Source of the DNA: Pseudomonas gingeri
Lineage (GTDB): Bacteria > Pseudomonadota > Gammaproteobacteria > Pseudomonadales > Pseudomonadaceae
DNA length: 64,000 bases
Assembly: GCF_013385635.1 (NCBI RefSeq)
Contig: NZ_JACAPR010000015.1
Location: 1 to 64,000, forward strand
Direction: 5' to 3'
Shown here: positions 32,214 to 41,589 of the stretch, piece after piece
Layout of the letters: every line of letters starts with the position of its first letter
How positions within the stretch are numbered: position 1 is the first letter of the stretch
Translations under genes and position numbers: made by a program
Notes under the pieces: generated by a model
The model's database searches: none
Told to the model about the DNA's origin: nothing
What the model saw: only the letters and a program-made list of their open reading frames with translations

Positions 32214-35200
32214 GCCAGGTCAATCGCCTGTCCAACGGTGGTCGGATCGACCGCAACAAAGTCTTGAGCTTCACCTTCAACGGCGAGACCTACAAGGGCT
32301 TCGAAGGCGACACCCTGGCCGCCGCGTTGCTGGCCAACGGCGTGGATATCGTCGGGCGCAGCTTCAAGTATTCGCGGCCACGGGGCATTTTCGCCGCCGG
32401 GGCCGAAGAGCCGAACGCAGTGCTGCAGATCGGCGCCACCGAGGCCACCCAGATCCCCAACGTGCGGGCTACCCAGCAAGCGCTGTATCAGGGCCTGGTC
32501 GCCACCAGCACCAACGGCTGGCCGAGCGTCAACAACGACATGATGGGGATTCTCGGCAAGGTCGGCGGCAAGCTGATGCCGCCGGGCTTCTACTACAAGA
32601 CCTTCATGTATCCGCAGTCGTTCTGGATGACCTACGAGAAGTACATCCGCAAGGCCGCCGGCCTGGGTCGCTCGCCGACCGAGAACGATCCGGATACCTA
32701 CGACTACATGAACCAGCACTGCGACGTGCTGATCGTCGGTGCCGGCCCTGCCGGCCTGGCCGCCGCGCTGGCCGCTGCCCGCAGCGGTGCACGGGTGATC
32801 ATCGCCGATGAACAGGAAGAGTTCGGCGGCAGCCTGCTCGATTCGCGCGAAAGCCTCGACGGCAAGCCGGCGGCCGAGTGGGTCGCCAGCGTGATCGCCG
32901 AGTTGAAGGCGCTGCCGGATGTCCTGCTGCTGCCACGGGCCACCGTCAACGGTTACCACGACCACAACTTCCTGACCATCCACGAGCGTCTCACCGATCA
33001 CCTCGGCGACCGTGCGCCGATCGGCCAGGTTCGCCAGCGTATTCACCGCGTGCGTGCCAAGCGCGTGGTCCTCGCCACCGGCACCCACGAGCGTCCGCTG
33101 GTCTATGGCAACAACGACGTGCCGGGCAACATGCTCGCTGGTGCCGTTTCGACCTACGTGCGCCGTTACGGCGTGGCACCGGGCAAGAAGCTTGTGCTGT
33201 CGACCAACAACGACCACGCCTACCGCGTGGCCCTGGACTGGCTCGATGCCAGCCTGCAAGTGGTCGCCATCGCCGACGCCCGCAGCAATCCTCGCGGTGC
33301 GCTGGTGGAAGAGGCTCGGGCCAAGGGCATTCGCATCCTCACCGGCAGTGCCGTGGTCGAAGCCCGTGGCAGCAAGCATGTGACCGCTGCGCGCATTGCC
33401 GCCATCGACGTCAAGGCGCACAAAGTCACCAGTCCCGGTGAATGGCTGGACTGCGACCTGGTGGCCAGCTCCGGCGGCTACAGCCCGGTGGTGCACCTGG
33501 CCTCGCACCTGGGCGGCAAGCCGATCTGGCGCGAAGATATCCTCGGTTTCGTCCCTGGCGAAGCGCCGCAGAAACGCGTCTGCGTGGGCGGCATCAACGG
33601 TGTCTATGGCCTCGCCGATGCCCTGGCCGATGGTTTCGAGGGTGGCGTGCGCGCCGCCAGCGAAGCCGGTTTCAAGGCGGTCGAAGGTGTACTACCCAAG
33701 GCCCTGGCGCGTCTGGAAGAGCCGACCCTGGCCCTGTTCCAGGTGCCTCATGAAAAAGCCACCGCACGGGCGCCGAAGCAATTCGTCGACCTGCAGAACG
33801 ACGTCACCGCCGCCGCCATCGAACTGGCGACCCGCGAAGGCTTCGAATCGGTCGAACACGTCAAGCGCTACACCGCACTGGGCTTCGGTACCGACCAGGG
33901 CAAGCTGGGCAACGTCAACGGCCTGGCGATTGCCGCCCGTTCGCTGAACGTGACCATCCCGCAGATGGGCACCACCATGTTCCGTCCGAACTACACGCCG
34001 GTGACCTTCGGCGCGGTCGCCGGTCGTCACTGCGGGCATATCTTCGAGCCGGTGCGCTACACCGCCTTGCAGGCCTGGCATGTGAAACAGGGCGCCGAGT
34101 TCGAGGACGTCGGCCAGTGGAAACGGCCATGGTACTTCCCGCGCAACGGTGAAGACCTGCATGCCGCGGTCAAGCGTGAGTGCAAGGCCGTGCGCGACAG
34201 CGTCGGCCTGCTCGACGCCTCGACCCTGGGCAAGATCGATATCCAGGGCCCCGATGCCCGCGAGTTCCTCAATCGCGTGTACACCAACGCCTGGACCAAG
34301 CTCGATGTGGGCAAGGCCCGCTACGGCCTGATGTGCAAGGAAGACGGCATGGTCTTCGACGACGGCGTCACCGCCTGTCTGGCCGACAACCACTTCCTGA
34401 TGACCACCACCACTGGCGGCGCCGCGCGCGTCCTGCAATGGCTGGAGCTCTACCACCAGACCGAATGGCCGAGTATGAAGGTGTACTTCACCTCCGTGAC
34501 CGACCACTGGGCGACCCTGACCCTGTCCGGCCCGAACAGCCGCAAGCTGCTCAGCGAAGTCACCGACATCGACCTGGACAAGGACGCGTTCCCGTTCATG
34601 ACCTGGAAAGAAGGCCTGGTCGGCGGTGTGCCGGCGCGGGTGTTCCGGATTTCCTTTACCGGTGAGCTGTCCTACGAGGTCAACATCCAGGCCGACTACG
34701 CCATGGGTGTCCTGGAAAAGATCGCCGAGGCGGGCAAGCAGTACAACCTGACTCCTTACGGCACCGAGACCATGCACGTGCTGCGGGCCGAGAAGGGCTT
34801 CATCATCGTCGGCCAGGACACCGACGGCTCGATGACCCCGGACGACCTGAACATGGGCTGGTGTGTCGGTCGCACCAAACCGTTCTCCTGGATCGGCTGG
34901 CGCGGGATGAATCGCGAAGATTGCGTGCGTGAAGAGCGCAAGCAGTTGGTCGGGCTCAAACCGATCGATCCGACCAAGTGGCTGCCGGAAGGTGCGCAGC
35001 TGGTGTTCGACACCAAGCAGACGATCCCGATGAAGATGGTCGGTCACGTAACCTCCAGCTATGCCCACAACTCCCTCGGCTATTCGTTTGCCATGGGCGT
35101 GGTCAAGGGCGGTCTGAAGCGCATCGGCGAGCGGGTGTTCGCGCCACTGGCCGATGGCAGCGTGATCGAGGCGGAAATCGTTTCTTCGGTGTTCTTCGAT

Positions 35201-35227
35201 CCGAAGGGCGATCGCCAGAACATTTAA
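32210..35227 (+). CDS. soxA: Sarcosine oxidase alpha subunit
   Basis: A 1005-residue subunit with three parts. Residues about 15-105 resemble a 2Fe-2S ferredoxin-type domain without an evident cluster, about 170-480 are the NAD/FAD domain (VLIVGAGPAGLAAALAAARSG), and about 600-1000 are a GcvT-like aminomethyltransferase domain that uses tetrahydrofolate (LRAEKGFIIVGQDTDG). The methyl group taken from sarcosine is handed to THF here. Overlaps soxD by four bases. Confidence 0.96.
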   Translation: MSQVNRLSNGGRIDRNKVLSFTFNGETYKGFEGDTLAAALLANGVDIVGRSFKYSRPRGIFAAGAEEPNAVLQIGATEATQIPNVRATQQALYQGLVATSTNGWPSVNNDMMGILGKVGGKLMPPGFYYKTFMYPQSFWMTYEKYIRKAAGLGRSPTENDPDTYDYMNQHCDVLIVGAGPAGLAAALAAARSGARVIIADEQEEFGGSLLDSRESLDGKPAAEWVASVIAELKALPDVLLLPRATVNGYHDHNFLTIHERLTDHLGDRAPIGQVRQRIHRVRAKRVVLATGTHERPLVYGNNDVPGNMLAGAVSTYVRRYGVAPGKKLVLSTNNDHAYRVALDWLDASLQVVAIADARSNPRGALVEEARAKGIRILTGSAVVEARGSKHVTAARIAAIDVKAHKVTSPGEWLDCDLVASSGGYSPVVHLASHLGGKPIWREDILGFVPGEAPQKRVCVGGINGVYGLADALADGFEGGVRAASEAGFKAVEGVLPKALARLEEPTLALFQVPHEKATARAPKQFVDLQNDVTAAAIELATREGFESVEHVKRYTALGFGTDQGKLGNVNGLAIAARSLNVTIPQMGTTMFRPNYTPVTFGAVAGRHCGHIFEPVRYTALQAWHVKQGAEFEDVGQWKRPWYFPRNGEDLHAAVKRECKAVRDSVGLLDASTLGKIDIQGPDAREFLNRVYTNAWTKLDVGKARYGLMCKEDGMVFDDGVTACLADNHFLMTTTTGGAARVLQWLELYHQTEWPSMKVYFTSVTDHWATLTLSGPNSRKLLSEVTDIDLDKDAFPFMTWKEGLVGGVPARVFRISFTGELSYEVNIQADYAMGVLEKIAEAGKQYNLTPYGTETMHVLRAEKGFIIVGQDTDGSMTPDDLNMGWCVGRTKPFSWIGWRGMNREDCVREERKQLVGLKPIDPTKWLPEGAQLVFDTKQTIPMKMVGHVTSSYAHNSLGYSFAMGVVKGGLKRIGERVFAPLADGSVIEAEIVSSVFFDPKGDRQNI

Positions 35228-35230
35228 GTC

Positions 35231-35337
35231 GATCGTTCCCACGCTTGGCGTGGGAATGCATCCCGGGACGCTCCGCGTCCCAAGAGCGGACGCAGAGCGT
35301 CCATGGCGGCATTCCCACGCAGAGCGTGGGAACGATC
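35231..35337. repeat. Double-hairpin repeat element, 107 bp
   Basis: Begins GATCGTTCCCACGC and ends with GCGTGGGAACGATC; two internal GGACGC/GCGTCC hairpins make a cruciform-like unit. One of about ten copies in the window, here between soxA and soxG. Confidence 0.85.
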
Positions 35338-35358
35338 AACCTGAGCTAAAGGTGTTTT

Positions 35359-35991
35359 ATGACCACAGCCAACGTTTACCAACAACGCCCGACTTCCGGG
35401 GCCAAGGCCGAGTCGTCGTTGCACCATGCCGACCTCGCCAGCCTGGTGGGCAAGGGCCGCAAGAACGCCGGCGTGACCGTGCGGGAAAAGAAACTGCTCG
35501 GTCACCTGACCATCCGTGGCGACGGCCATGACCCGGCGCTTGCCGCCGGCGTGCACAAGGCCCTCGGCCTGGAACTGCCCGTGGCCCTGACCGTCGTCGC
35601 CAAGGGCGAGACCAGTCTGCAATGGCTCGGCCCCGATGAATGGCTGCTGATCGTCCCGAGCGGCGAAGAGTTCGCCGCCGAGAAGGCGCTGCGCGAAGCC
35701 CTCGGTGATCTGCATGTGGCCATCGTCAATGTCAGCGGTGGCCAGCAGTTGCTGGAACTGAGCGGCCCGAACGTGCGCCAGGTACTGATGAAGTCCACCA
35801 GCTACGACGTGCACCCGGACAACTTCCCGGTGGGCAAGGCGGTCGGCACGGTGTTCGCCAAGTCGCAACTGATGATTCGCCACACCGCCGAAGACACCTG
35901 GGAGCTGGTGATCCGTCGCAGTTTCTCGGACTACTGGTGGCTGTGGTTGCAGGATGCGGCGGCCGAGTACGGTCTCAGCGTCCAGGCCTGA
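35359..35991 (+). CDS. soxG: Sarcosine oxidase gamma subunit
   Basis: A 210-residue subunit of the sarcosine oxidase tetramer. The sequence shows the SoxG pattern: LGPDEWLLIVPSGEE, VSGGQQLLELSGPNVRQVL, DNFPVGKAVGT and VIRRSFSDYWWLWLQDAA. It is separated from soxA by one palindromic element but runs in the same direction and completes soxBDAG. Confidence 0.95.
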   Translation: MTTANVYQQRPTSGAKAESSLHHADLASLVGKGRKNAGVTVREKKLLGHLTIRGDGHDPALAAGVHKALGLELPVALTVVAKGETSLQWLGPDEWLLIVPSGEEFAAEKALREALGDLHVAIVNVSGGQQLLELSGPNVRQVLMKSTSYDVHPDNFPVGKAVGTVFAKSQLMIRHTAEDTWELVIRRSFSDYWWLWLQDAAAEYGLSVQA

Positions 35992-36102
35992 TACAGATTC
36001 AATGTGTTCGGTGGACTCCAGGTGGCGAGGGGGCTTGCCCCCGCTGGGTTGCGCAGCAGCCCCAAACCCCGAAAACGTGGTCTGTCTGACACCGCGCGAT
36101 TT

Positions 36103-36209
36103 GATCGTTCCCACGCTCTGCGTGGGCATGTATCCCGGGACGCTCCGCGTCCCAAGAGCGGACGCAGAGCGTCCATGGCGGTGTTCCCACGCAGAGCGTG
36201 GGAACGATC
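36103..36209. repeat. Double-hairpin repeat element, 107 bp
   Basis: Another GATCGTTCCCACGC...GCGTGGGAACGATC unit, 43 bp before purU. A half REP (GGCGAGGGGGCTTGCCCCC) precedes it at about 36024-36042. Confidence 0.85.
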
Positions 36210-36252
36210 ATCAACCGCCTGGCGGTTGCCCCACACGAACAGGAGTCAAGCA

Positions 36253-37110
36253 ATGAGCCGCGCACCCGATACATGGATTTTGACCGCCGATTGCCCCAGC
36301 GTGCTCGGCACGGTGGATGCGGTGACCCGCTATCTGTTCGAGCAGGGCTGCTACGTCACCGAGCACCACTCGTTCGATGACCGGCTCTCTGGCCGGTTCT
36401 TCATTCGCGTGGAGTTCCGCCAGCCCGACGGTTTCGACGAACAGGCCTTTCGTGCCGGCCTGGCCGAGCGGGGCGAGTCCTTCGGCATGATCTTCGAGCT
36501 GACCGCGCCGAACTATCGGCCGAAAGTGGTGATCATGGTCTCCAAGGCCGATCACTGCCTCAACGATCTGCTCTACCGCCAGCGCATCGGTCAATTGTCC
36601 ATGGACGTGGCCGCCGTGGTGTCCAACCACCCGGATCTCAAGCCCCTGGCCGACTGGCACCAGATTCCCTACCACCATTTCCCGCTGGACCCGAATGACA
36701 AACCCGGCCAGGAGCGCCAGGTCTGGCAGGTGATCGAAGAGTCCGGCGCCGAACTGGTGATCCTCGCCCGCTACATGCAGGTGCTGTCGCCGGAACTGTG
36801 CCGCAAGCTCGACGGCAAGGCCATCAATATCCACCACTCGTTGCTGCCCGGTTTCAAGGGCGCCAAGCCCTATCACCAGGCCTACAACAAGGGGGTGAAA
36901 CTGGTGGGCGCCACGGCGCACTACATCAACAACGACCTGGACGAGGGCCCGATCATCGCCCAGGGCGTGGAAGTGGTGGATCACAGCCATTACCCCGAGG
37001 ACCTGATCGCCAAGGGCCGGGACATCGAAGGGCTGACGCTGGCCCGTGCGGTGGGTTATCACATTGAGCGGCGGGTCTTCCTGAACGCCAACAGGACGGT
37101 GGTCCTCTGA
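36253..37110 (+). CDS. purU: Formyltetrahydrofolate deformylase
   Basis: A 285-residue enzyme that hydrolyses 10-formyl-THF to formate and THF, relieving one-carbon overload during betaine and sarcosine use. An N-terminal ACT domain (about 1-85; WILTADCPSVLGTVDAV) is followed by the formyl hydrolase domain with KAINIHHSLLPGFKGAKPYH and AHYINNDLDEGPII containing the Asn/His/Asp active-site residues. The ATG follows AGGAGTCAAGCA. Confidence 0.95.
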   Translation: MSRAPDTWILTADCPSVLGTVDAVTRYLFEQGCYVTEHHSFDDRLSGRFFIRVEFRQPDGFDEQAFRAGLAERGESFGMIFELTAPNYRPKVVIMVSKADHCLNDLLYRQRIGQLSMDVAAVVSNHPDLKPLADWHQIPYHHFPLDPNDKPGQERQVWQVIEESGAELVILARYMQVLSPELCRKLDGKAINIHHSLLPGFKGAKPYHQAYNKGVKLVGATAHYINNDLDEGPIIAQGVEVVDHSHYPEDLIAKGRDIEGLTLARAVGYHIERRVFLNANRTVVL

Positions 37111-37134
37111 GTTTTTTGCTGCCCAGGCGGGCCC

Positions 37135-37512
37135 CATCGCCGGCAAGCCGGCTCCCACAGGGGAAACGGTGCCTGCCGTATCGATGGATGACCTCTATCG
37201 CCGGCAAGCCGGCTCCCACAGGGGAAACGGTGCCTGCCGTATCGATGGATGACCTCCATCGCCGGCAAACCGGCTCCTACAGGGAAACGGTGCCTGCCGC
37301 ATTGATGGATGACCTCCATCGCCGGCAAGCCGGCTCCTACAGGGGAAACGGTGCCTGCCGTATCGATGGATGACCTCCATCGCCGGCAAACCGGCTCCCA
37401 CAGGGGAAACGGTGCCTGCCGTATCGATGGATGACCTCCATCGCCGGCAAGCCGGCTCCTACAGGGGCGGGTGAACGCGGTCTATTGTAGGAGCTGGCTT
37501 GCCAGCGATGAG
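37135..37512. repeat. Tandem REP array, 61-bp period, six copies
   Basis: ATCGCCGGCAAGCCGGCTCC recurs at about 37136, 37197, 37258, 37318, 37379 and 37440, all in one orientation, each followed by the same spacer (GGGAAACGGTGCCTGCCG...GATGGATGACCTC). A seventh, opposite REP (GTAGGAGCTGGCTTGCCAGC) closes the array. It fills most of the 505-bp purU-fdhA gap. Confidence 0.92.
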
Positions 37513-37615
37513 GCCCGTAAGAACAACGCAACAACCACAGGCAATAACCCGAGCAATCAACGCGCTGCCCCCTTGGCGGCGCGCCGCTACATAAAAACAA
37601 CAGCGAGGTGAAAGC

Positions 37616-38815
37616 ATGTCTGGCAATCGTGGTGTGGTGTATCTCGGCAACGGCAAGGTCGAAGTACAGAAAATCGACTATCCGAAAATGCAGGACCCGC
37701 GCGGCAGGAAGATCCAACACGGCGTTATCCTGCGCGTTGTCTCCACCAATATCTGCGGCTCCGACCAGCACATGGTCCGCGGTCGTACTACCGCCCAGAC
37801 CGGTCTGGTCCTGGGTCATGAAATCACCGGTGAAGTGATCGAGAAGGGCAGTGACGTCGAGAACCTGAAGATCGGCGATCTGGTTTCGGTGCCCTTCAAC
37901 GTCGCTTGCGGGCGCTGCCGCTCCTGCAAGGAACAGCACACCGGCGTCTGCCTGACCGTCAACCCGGCTCGTGCCGGCGGTGCCTACGGCTACGTCGACA
38001 TGGGCGACTGGACCGGTGGCCAGGCCGAGTACGTGCTGGTGCCGTACGCTGACTTCAACCTGCTGAAACTGCCGGATCGCGACAAGGCCATGGAGAAGAT
38101 CCGCGACCTGACCTGCCTCTCCGACATCCTGCCGACCGGCTATCACGGTGCCGTCACCGCCGGTGTCGGTCCGGGTAGCAGCGTGTATATCGCCGGTGCC
38201 GGTCCTGTCGGCCTGGCCGCCGCCGCCTCGGCGCGCCTGCTGGGTGCCGCCGTGGTCATCATCGGTGATGTCAACCCGATCCGCCTGGCCCACGCCAAGG
38301 CCCAGGGTTTTGAAATCGCCGACCTGTCCAAGGACACACCGCTGCACGAACAGATCGCCGCATTGCTGGGCGAGCCGGAAGTGGACTGCGCCGTCGATGC
38401 CGTGGGCTTCGAAGCCCGTGGTCACGGGCATGAAGGCGTGAAACACGAGGCTCCGGCCACCGTGCTCAACTCGCTGATGGGCGTGGTCCGCGTGGCGGGC
38501 AAGATCGGTATTCCGGGCCTGTACGTGACCGAAGATCCGGGTGCGGTGGACGCCGCCGCGAAAATCGGCAGCCTGAGCATCCGCTTCGGCCTGGGCTGGG
38601 CCAAGTCCCACAGCTTCCACACCGGCCAGACCCCGGTGATGAAGTACAACCGCCAGCTGATGCAGGCGATCATGTGGGATCGGATCAACATCGCCGAAAT
38701 CGTGGGTGTGCAGGTCATCAGCCTGGATGACGCACCGAAGGGTTATGGCGAGTTCGACGCCGGCGTACCGAAGAAATTCGTGATCGACCCGCACAAGCTG
38801 TTCAGTGCGGCATAA
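37616..38815 (+). CDS. fdhA: Glutathione-independent formaldehyde dehydrogenase
   Basis: A 399-residue zinc-dependent, NAD-linked enzyme oxidising formaldehyde to formate. Catalytic zinc ligands lie in NICGSDQHMVRG and GHEITGEV; the structural zinc loop is CGRCRSCKEQHTGVC; the NAD fold is YIAGAGPVGLAAAASA. It detoxifies the formaldehyde released by GbcAB, dimethylglycine demethylation and sarcosine oxidase, which explains its place here. Confidence 0.95.
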   Translation: MSGNRGVVYLGNGKVEVQKIDYPKMQDPRGRKIQHGVILRVVSTNICGSDQHMVRGRTTAQTGLVLGHEITGEVIEKGSDVENLKIGDLVSVPFNVACGRCRSCKEQHTGVCLTVNPARAGGAYGYVDMGDWTGGQAEYVLVPYADFNLLKLPDRDKAMEKIRDLTCLSDILPTGYHGAVTAGVGPGSSVYIAGAGPVGLAAAASARLLGAAVVIIGDVNPIRLAHAKAQGFEIADLSKDTPLHEQIAALLGEPEVDCAVDAVGFEARGHGHEGVKHEAPATVLNSLMGVVRVAGKIGIPGLYVTEDPGAVDAAAKIGSLSIRFGLGWAKSHSFHTGQTPVMKYNRQLMQAIMWDRINIAEIVGVQVISLDDAPKGYGEFDAGVPKKFVIDPHKLFSAA

Positions 38816-38835
38816 GCGGTAAAGGGCAAGACGGA

Positions 38836-38863
38836 AAAAGGGCGACTTCGGTCGCCCTTTTTA
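38836..38863 (+). terminator. Terminator after fdhA
   Basis: AAAAGGGCGAC-TTCG-GTCGCCCTTTTT, a stable UUCG-loop hairpin with a U tail, 20 bp after the fdhA stop. Confidence 0.9.
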
Positions 38864-38889
38864 ATTTTCCGGATCTGCTTGTGCCGGTT

Positions 38890-39001
38890 GATCGTTCCCA
38901 CGCTCTGCGTGGGAATGCCTCACTGGACGCTCCGCGTCCGCTCTGGATCTGTGACGCGGAGCGTCACGGGCTGCATTACCACGCGGAGCGTGGGAACGAT
39001 C
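38890..39001. repeat. Double-hairpin repeat element
   Basis: GATCGTTCCCACGC...GCGTGGGAACGATC, 112 bp, with GTGACGC/GCGTCAC as one internal stem, between fdhA and a convergent gene. Confidence 0.85.
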
Positions 39002-39031
39002 AATCAACGATCAATCAGGTTGTGCTGGCGG

Positions 39032-39616
39032 CTACTGCAAGAGCTGCCTGGCCTTTGCGGTGCTGACCCGCTGGCAGAACTCGGGATAGAAGCCCTGGGC
39101 ACTTGGGCCACGGCAATAGTCGCGCGCCTGGGCCAGGCTCGCGCTGCTGAACCTTAGCACGCGGGGCATGCTGGCAAAGGTGGTGTAGCCGTCCTGTTGG
39201 GTCTTGATGGCGTCGAAATCGACCATCGCGTAGATCAGTTCGACGTCATTGGGAGTGATGATCTGCGCATTAATCGTCACTTGTGTGTACTGCTTGCCGC
39301 CCGGTGCGCTGTTCACGGCCGCCAGTCCCTGGCCAACAATACGCAGCAGGCGCGGCGGCCACGCCTCGTCATCATCGGCAGCCTTGTCCGGCTGATAGAG
39401 AATACTCAGTGTTTGCCCGTCATGCGTGACCTCGGTAAAGGCCGGGTCGGCACGTTTGATCCGGTGTTCGAGGGTCAGCCAGGCCTTTTGCTCGTCGCTG
39501 GTCCCATCGACCACTTCCGGGTCCAGCGGGCCGCGTTGGCATTCGGTCACGCCGAAGGCGATGGCCAGGCCCACCAGGATAATGGCCAGGGCCGCGCCGC
39601 CGATCTTTACGTCCAT
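39032..39616 (-). CDS. Membrane-anchored protein of unknown function
   Basis: A 194-residue protein with one N-terminal helix (IGGAALAIILVGLAIAFGV) and a periplasmic domain that I do not recognise. The domain is hydrophilic and mixed in character (EHRIKRADPAFTEVTHDGQT; YTQVTINAQIITPNDVELIY), with two Cys near the C-terminus that could form a disulphide. The ATG follows AGGAGAATCTGCAC. It stands alone between palindromic elements. Confidence 0.7.
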   Translation of the reverse strand: MDVKIGGAALAIILVGLAIAFGVTECQRGPLDPEVVDGTSDEQKAWLTLEHRIKRADPAFTEVTHDGQTLSILYQPDKAADDDEAWPPRLLRIVGQGLAAVNSAPGGKQYTQVTINAQIITPNDVELIYAMVDFDAIKTQQDGYTTFASMPRVLRFSSASLAQARDYCRGPSAQGFYPEFCQRVSTAKARQLLQ

Positions 39617-39678
39617 GTGCAGATTCTCCTGAAGGGATACGCACTGTACGACAAGCGTCCGGGCAACGGCAGGGAATT

Positions 39679-39764
39679 GATCGTTCCCATGCGCCGCGTC
39701 ACAGAGCTGGAGCGGACGCAGAGCGTCCGGTGAGGCATTCCCACGCGGGAGCGTGGGAACGATC
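39679..39764. repeat. Double-hairpin repeat element, shortened
   Basis: An 86-bp copy of the GATCGTTCCCA...GCGTGGGAACGATC element, lacking part of the middle. Confidence 0.75.
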
Positions 39765-39790
39765 GGAGGGCCGGGGCGTTTACGATCATT

Positions 39791-39903
39791 GATCGTTCCC
39801 ACGCTCTGCGTGGGCATGCGGCCCGTGACGCTCCGCGTCACAGACCTGGAGCGGACGCAGAGCGTCCGGTGGGGCATTCCCACGCGGGGACGTGGGAACG
39901 ATC
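39791..39903. repeat. Double-hairpin repeat element
   Basis: A second copy in the same direction 27 bp after the previous one; together they fill most of the 326-bp gap before the anti-sigma gene. Confidence 0.85.
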
Positions 39904-39942
39904 GAGTCGGCTATTGGCGGATCGGGCAATGCGCCTTTAAGG

Positions 39943-40617
39943 TCAAAGCGTCGCCAGCGGCCCCGAATACAGTACCGGTCCGGTCGGTTGTCCGGTCGGC
40001 GAGCCGCCTTGCGGTTCAAGACTGACCGCCAGCACCACCGCGGTCCCGAGCAGGGCCTTGTGCGCTTCGCTCAACTCCAGCCGACCCTTGCCTTCTTTCG
40101 GCACCAGGCCAAGGGACACCGGCTTGCCATCCACCGGGATCGCCCACAGTTCCAGGCTGCGGTTGGCGTCCACCGTGGCCAGGGTCAGTGGTTCCACTTG
40201 CAGGTAGCCGGCATGGGCCTGGATGCGCAGCGCCGGTTGTTGCGTGCCGCTGAGCAGGGTCGCGCTGGCGCTGACCGGGTCATGGTTGTAGAACACGCCC
40301 AGGGCCACGACCACCGCCAGTGAACAGACCGCCGCCGTGGCGCGCAGCCAGTTCCAGAACGGCCGTTTCGCCGGTATGTGCAGTTGCTGCGGATCGATGC
40401 GCGCGACGATGGCGTGCCAGACGCGGTCCGGCACCGGTTGCGGTGGCACGGATTCGGTCAGTGTCGCCAGGGTTTCCTGCCATTCGGCGACTTGCGCCCG
40501 CAGCCGGGCATCGTCACGCATCAGGCTTTCGAAACGACGACGGCCGGCGGCGGACATCAGGCCGATCGCGTAGTCGGCAGCCAGGGCGCGGCGCAGGCGG
40601 GGGTTCTGGTAGTTCAT
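39943..40617 (-). CDS. Anti-sigma factor, RskA/anti-sigma-K family
   Basis: A 224-residue single-pass membrane protein. The cytoplasmic N-terminus (about 1-85) is the helical anti-sigma domain (ALAADYAIGLMSAAGRRRFE), followed by a helix (WLRATAAVCSLAVVVALGVF, about 88-108) and a periplasmic RskA domain (SLELWAIPVDGKPVSLGLVP). It should hold the neighbouring ECF sigma factor at the membrane until signalled; its start overlaps the sigma gene by ATGA. Confidence 0.88.
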   Translation of the reverse strand: MNYQNPRLRRALAADYAIGLMSAAGRRRFESLMRDDARLRAQVAEWQETLATLTESVPPQPVPDRVWHAIVARIDPQQLHIPAKRPFWNWLRATAAVCSLAVVVALGVFYNHDPVSASATLLSGTQQPALRIQAHAGYLQVEPLTLATVDANRSLELWAIPVDGKPVSLGLVPKEGKGRLELSEAHKALLGTAVVLAVSLEPQGGSPTGQPTGPVLYSGPLATL

Positions 40618-41168
40618 GATTCAAGGCACCTGCGCAGGCGCTCCATGCCGCGGCGGATCCAGGACTTGACCGAACCCAGCGGCGCGGCCAGTTGTTCGGC
40701 CAGTTCCGAGTACGACAGGCCATGGAAGTAGGCAATGGTGATCGATTGGCGCTGCATGCCTTCGAGGCTGTCCAGGCAGCGATTGAGCGCCGAAGCGTCG
40801 CGGGCGCTGGCCAACTGGTCGTGGGCACTGGGCGCGTCGTCGGGCAGTTCCTGCTCCTGGAACTCGCCCAGGCGTTCCTCGCGTTTCTTGCGCAACTGGT
40901 CGATGGCCAGGTTGCGGGTGATGTTCACCATCCAGGTCATCGGTGCCGACAGATGGGCGTCGTAGCGCGAGGCGTTGTTCCAGATCCGCACGAAGCTTTC
41001 CTGCAGCACTTCCTCGGCCAGGTCCGGGCGGCCCATGCAGCGCAGGGCAATGCCGTGCAGACGTGGGGCGACGCTGCGGTAAAGCGTCTCGAATGCGCGG
41101 CGGTTACCCAGTGAGCACTGGGCCAACAGCTGCCTGAGTTGATCGGCGTCGGCGGTGGGAATGGGCAT
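40614..41168 (-). CDS. ECF RNA polymerase sigma factor
   Basis: A 184-residue sigma-70 family factor of the SigK type. Region 2 reads AEEVLQESFVRIWNNASRYD and MTWMVNITRNLAIDQLRKKR; region 4 reads AYFHGLSYSELAEQLAAPLG with VKSWIRRGMERLRRCL. It pairs with the downstream RskA-like anti-sigma. The ATG at 41168 lies right behind GGAG, which is close; a GTG at 41183 is an alternative. The regulon is unknown, though the divergent DUF2780 gene is a natural candidate. Confidence 0.9.
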   Translation of the reverse strand: MPIPTADADQLRQLLAQCSLGNRRAFETLYRSVAPRLHGIALRCMGRPDLAEEVLQESFVRIWNNASRYDAHLSAPMTWMVNITRNLAIDQLRKKREERLGEFQEQELPDDAPSAHDQLASARDASALNRCLDSLEGMQRQSITIAYFHGLSYSELAEQLAAPLGSVKSWIRRGMERLRRCLES

Positions 41169-41392
41169 TCTCCAGACAATCACACTACGTTGAATGGGCC
41201 GCGCGCGGTGCACGTTGCTGGCTGAGGGTAGTTCACGGCACGGGGTTATTCCATTCATTTAAGCGGGCTCGCAGAGGGGGCGCCAGGGTTCGGGCCATTG
41301 GCTGTCCGTCTCTGATGTACGCAGGAAGACGAGGATCGGATGCAAGCTTTGTGGTGAGCGTCAGGGGAATGGGATCTTGAAAACGCCGCGTA

Positions 41393-41480
41393 ACCTGTAG
41401 GAGCCGGCTTGCCGGCGATGGCGTCCGAACAGGCGCCGCATGGCTCAAGGGCCTCATCGCTGGCAAGCCAGGCTCCTACA
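41393..41480. repeat. REP inverted pair
   Basis: TGTAGGAGCCGGCTTGCCGG and CTGGCAAGCCAGGCTCCTAC face each other in the 421-bp divergent region between the sigma gene and the DUF2780 gene. The rest of that region shows no clear element except a CCCTGC-ACG-GCAGGG palindrome at about 41551. Confidence 0.8.
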
Positions 41481-41589
41481 CAGAATCAGGGCAAGCCCGC
41501 TTAGGGAACAAGCCGGGTTTTTTCGACTCCAACGGGCAGTGCCAGGTCCCTGCACGCAGGGGCTTTCGATGACTCAAGAGGTGGTAGCG

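Noticed and set aside
37135..37512. Possible CRISPR array
   Set aside because: The 61-bp period has both REP and spacer conserved between copies; CRISPR spacers would differ, and there are no cas genes.
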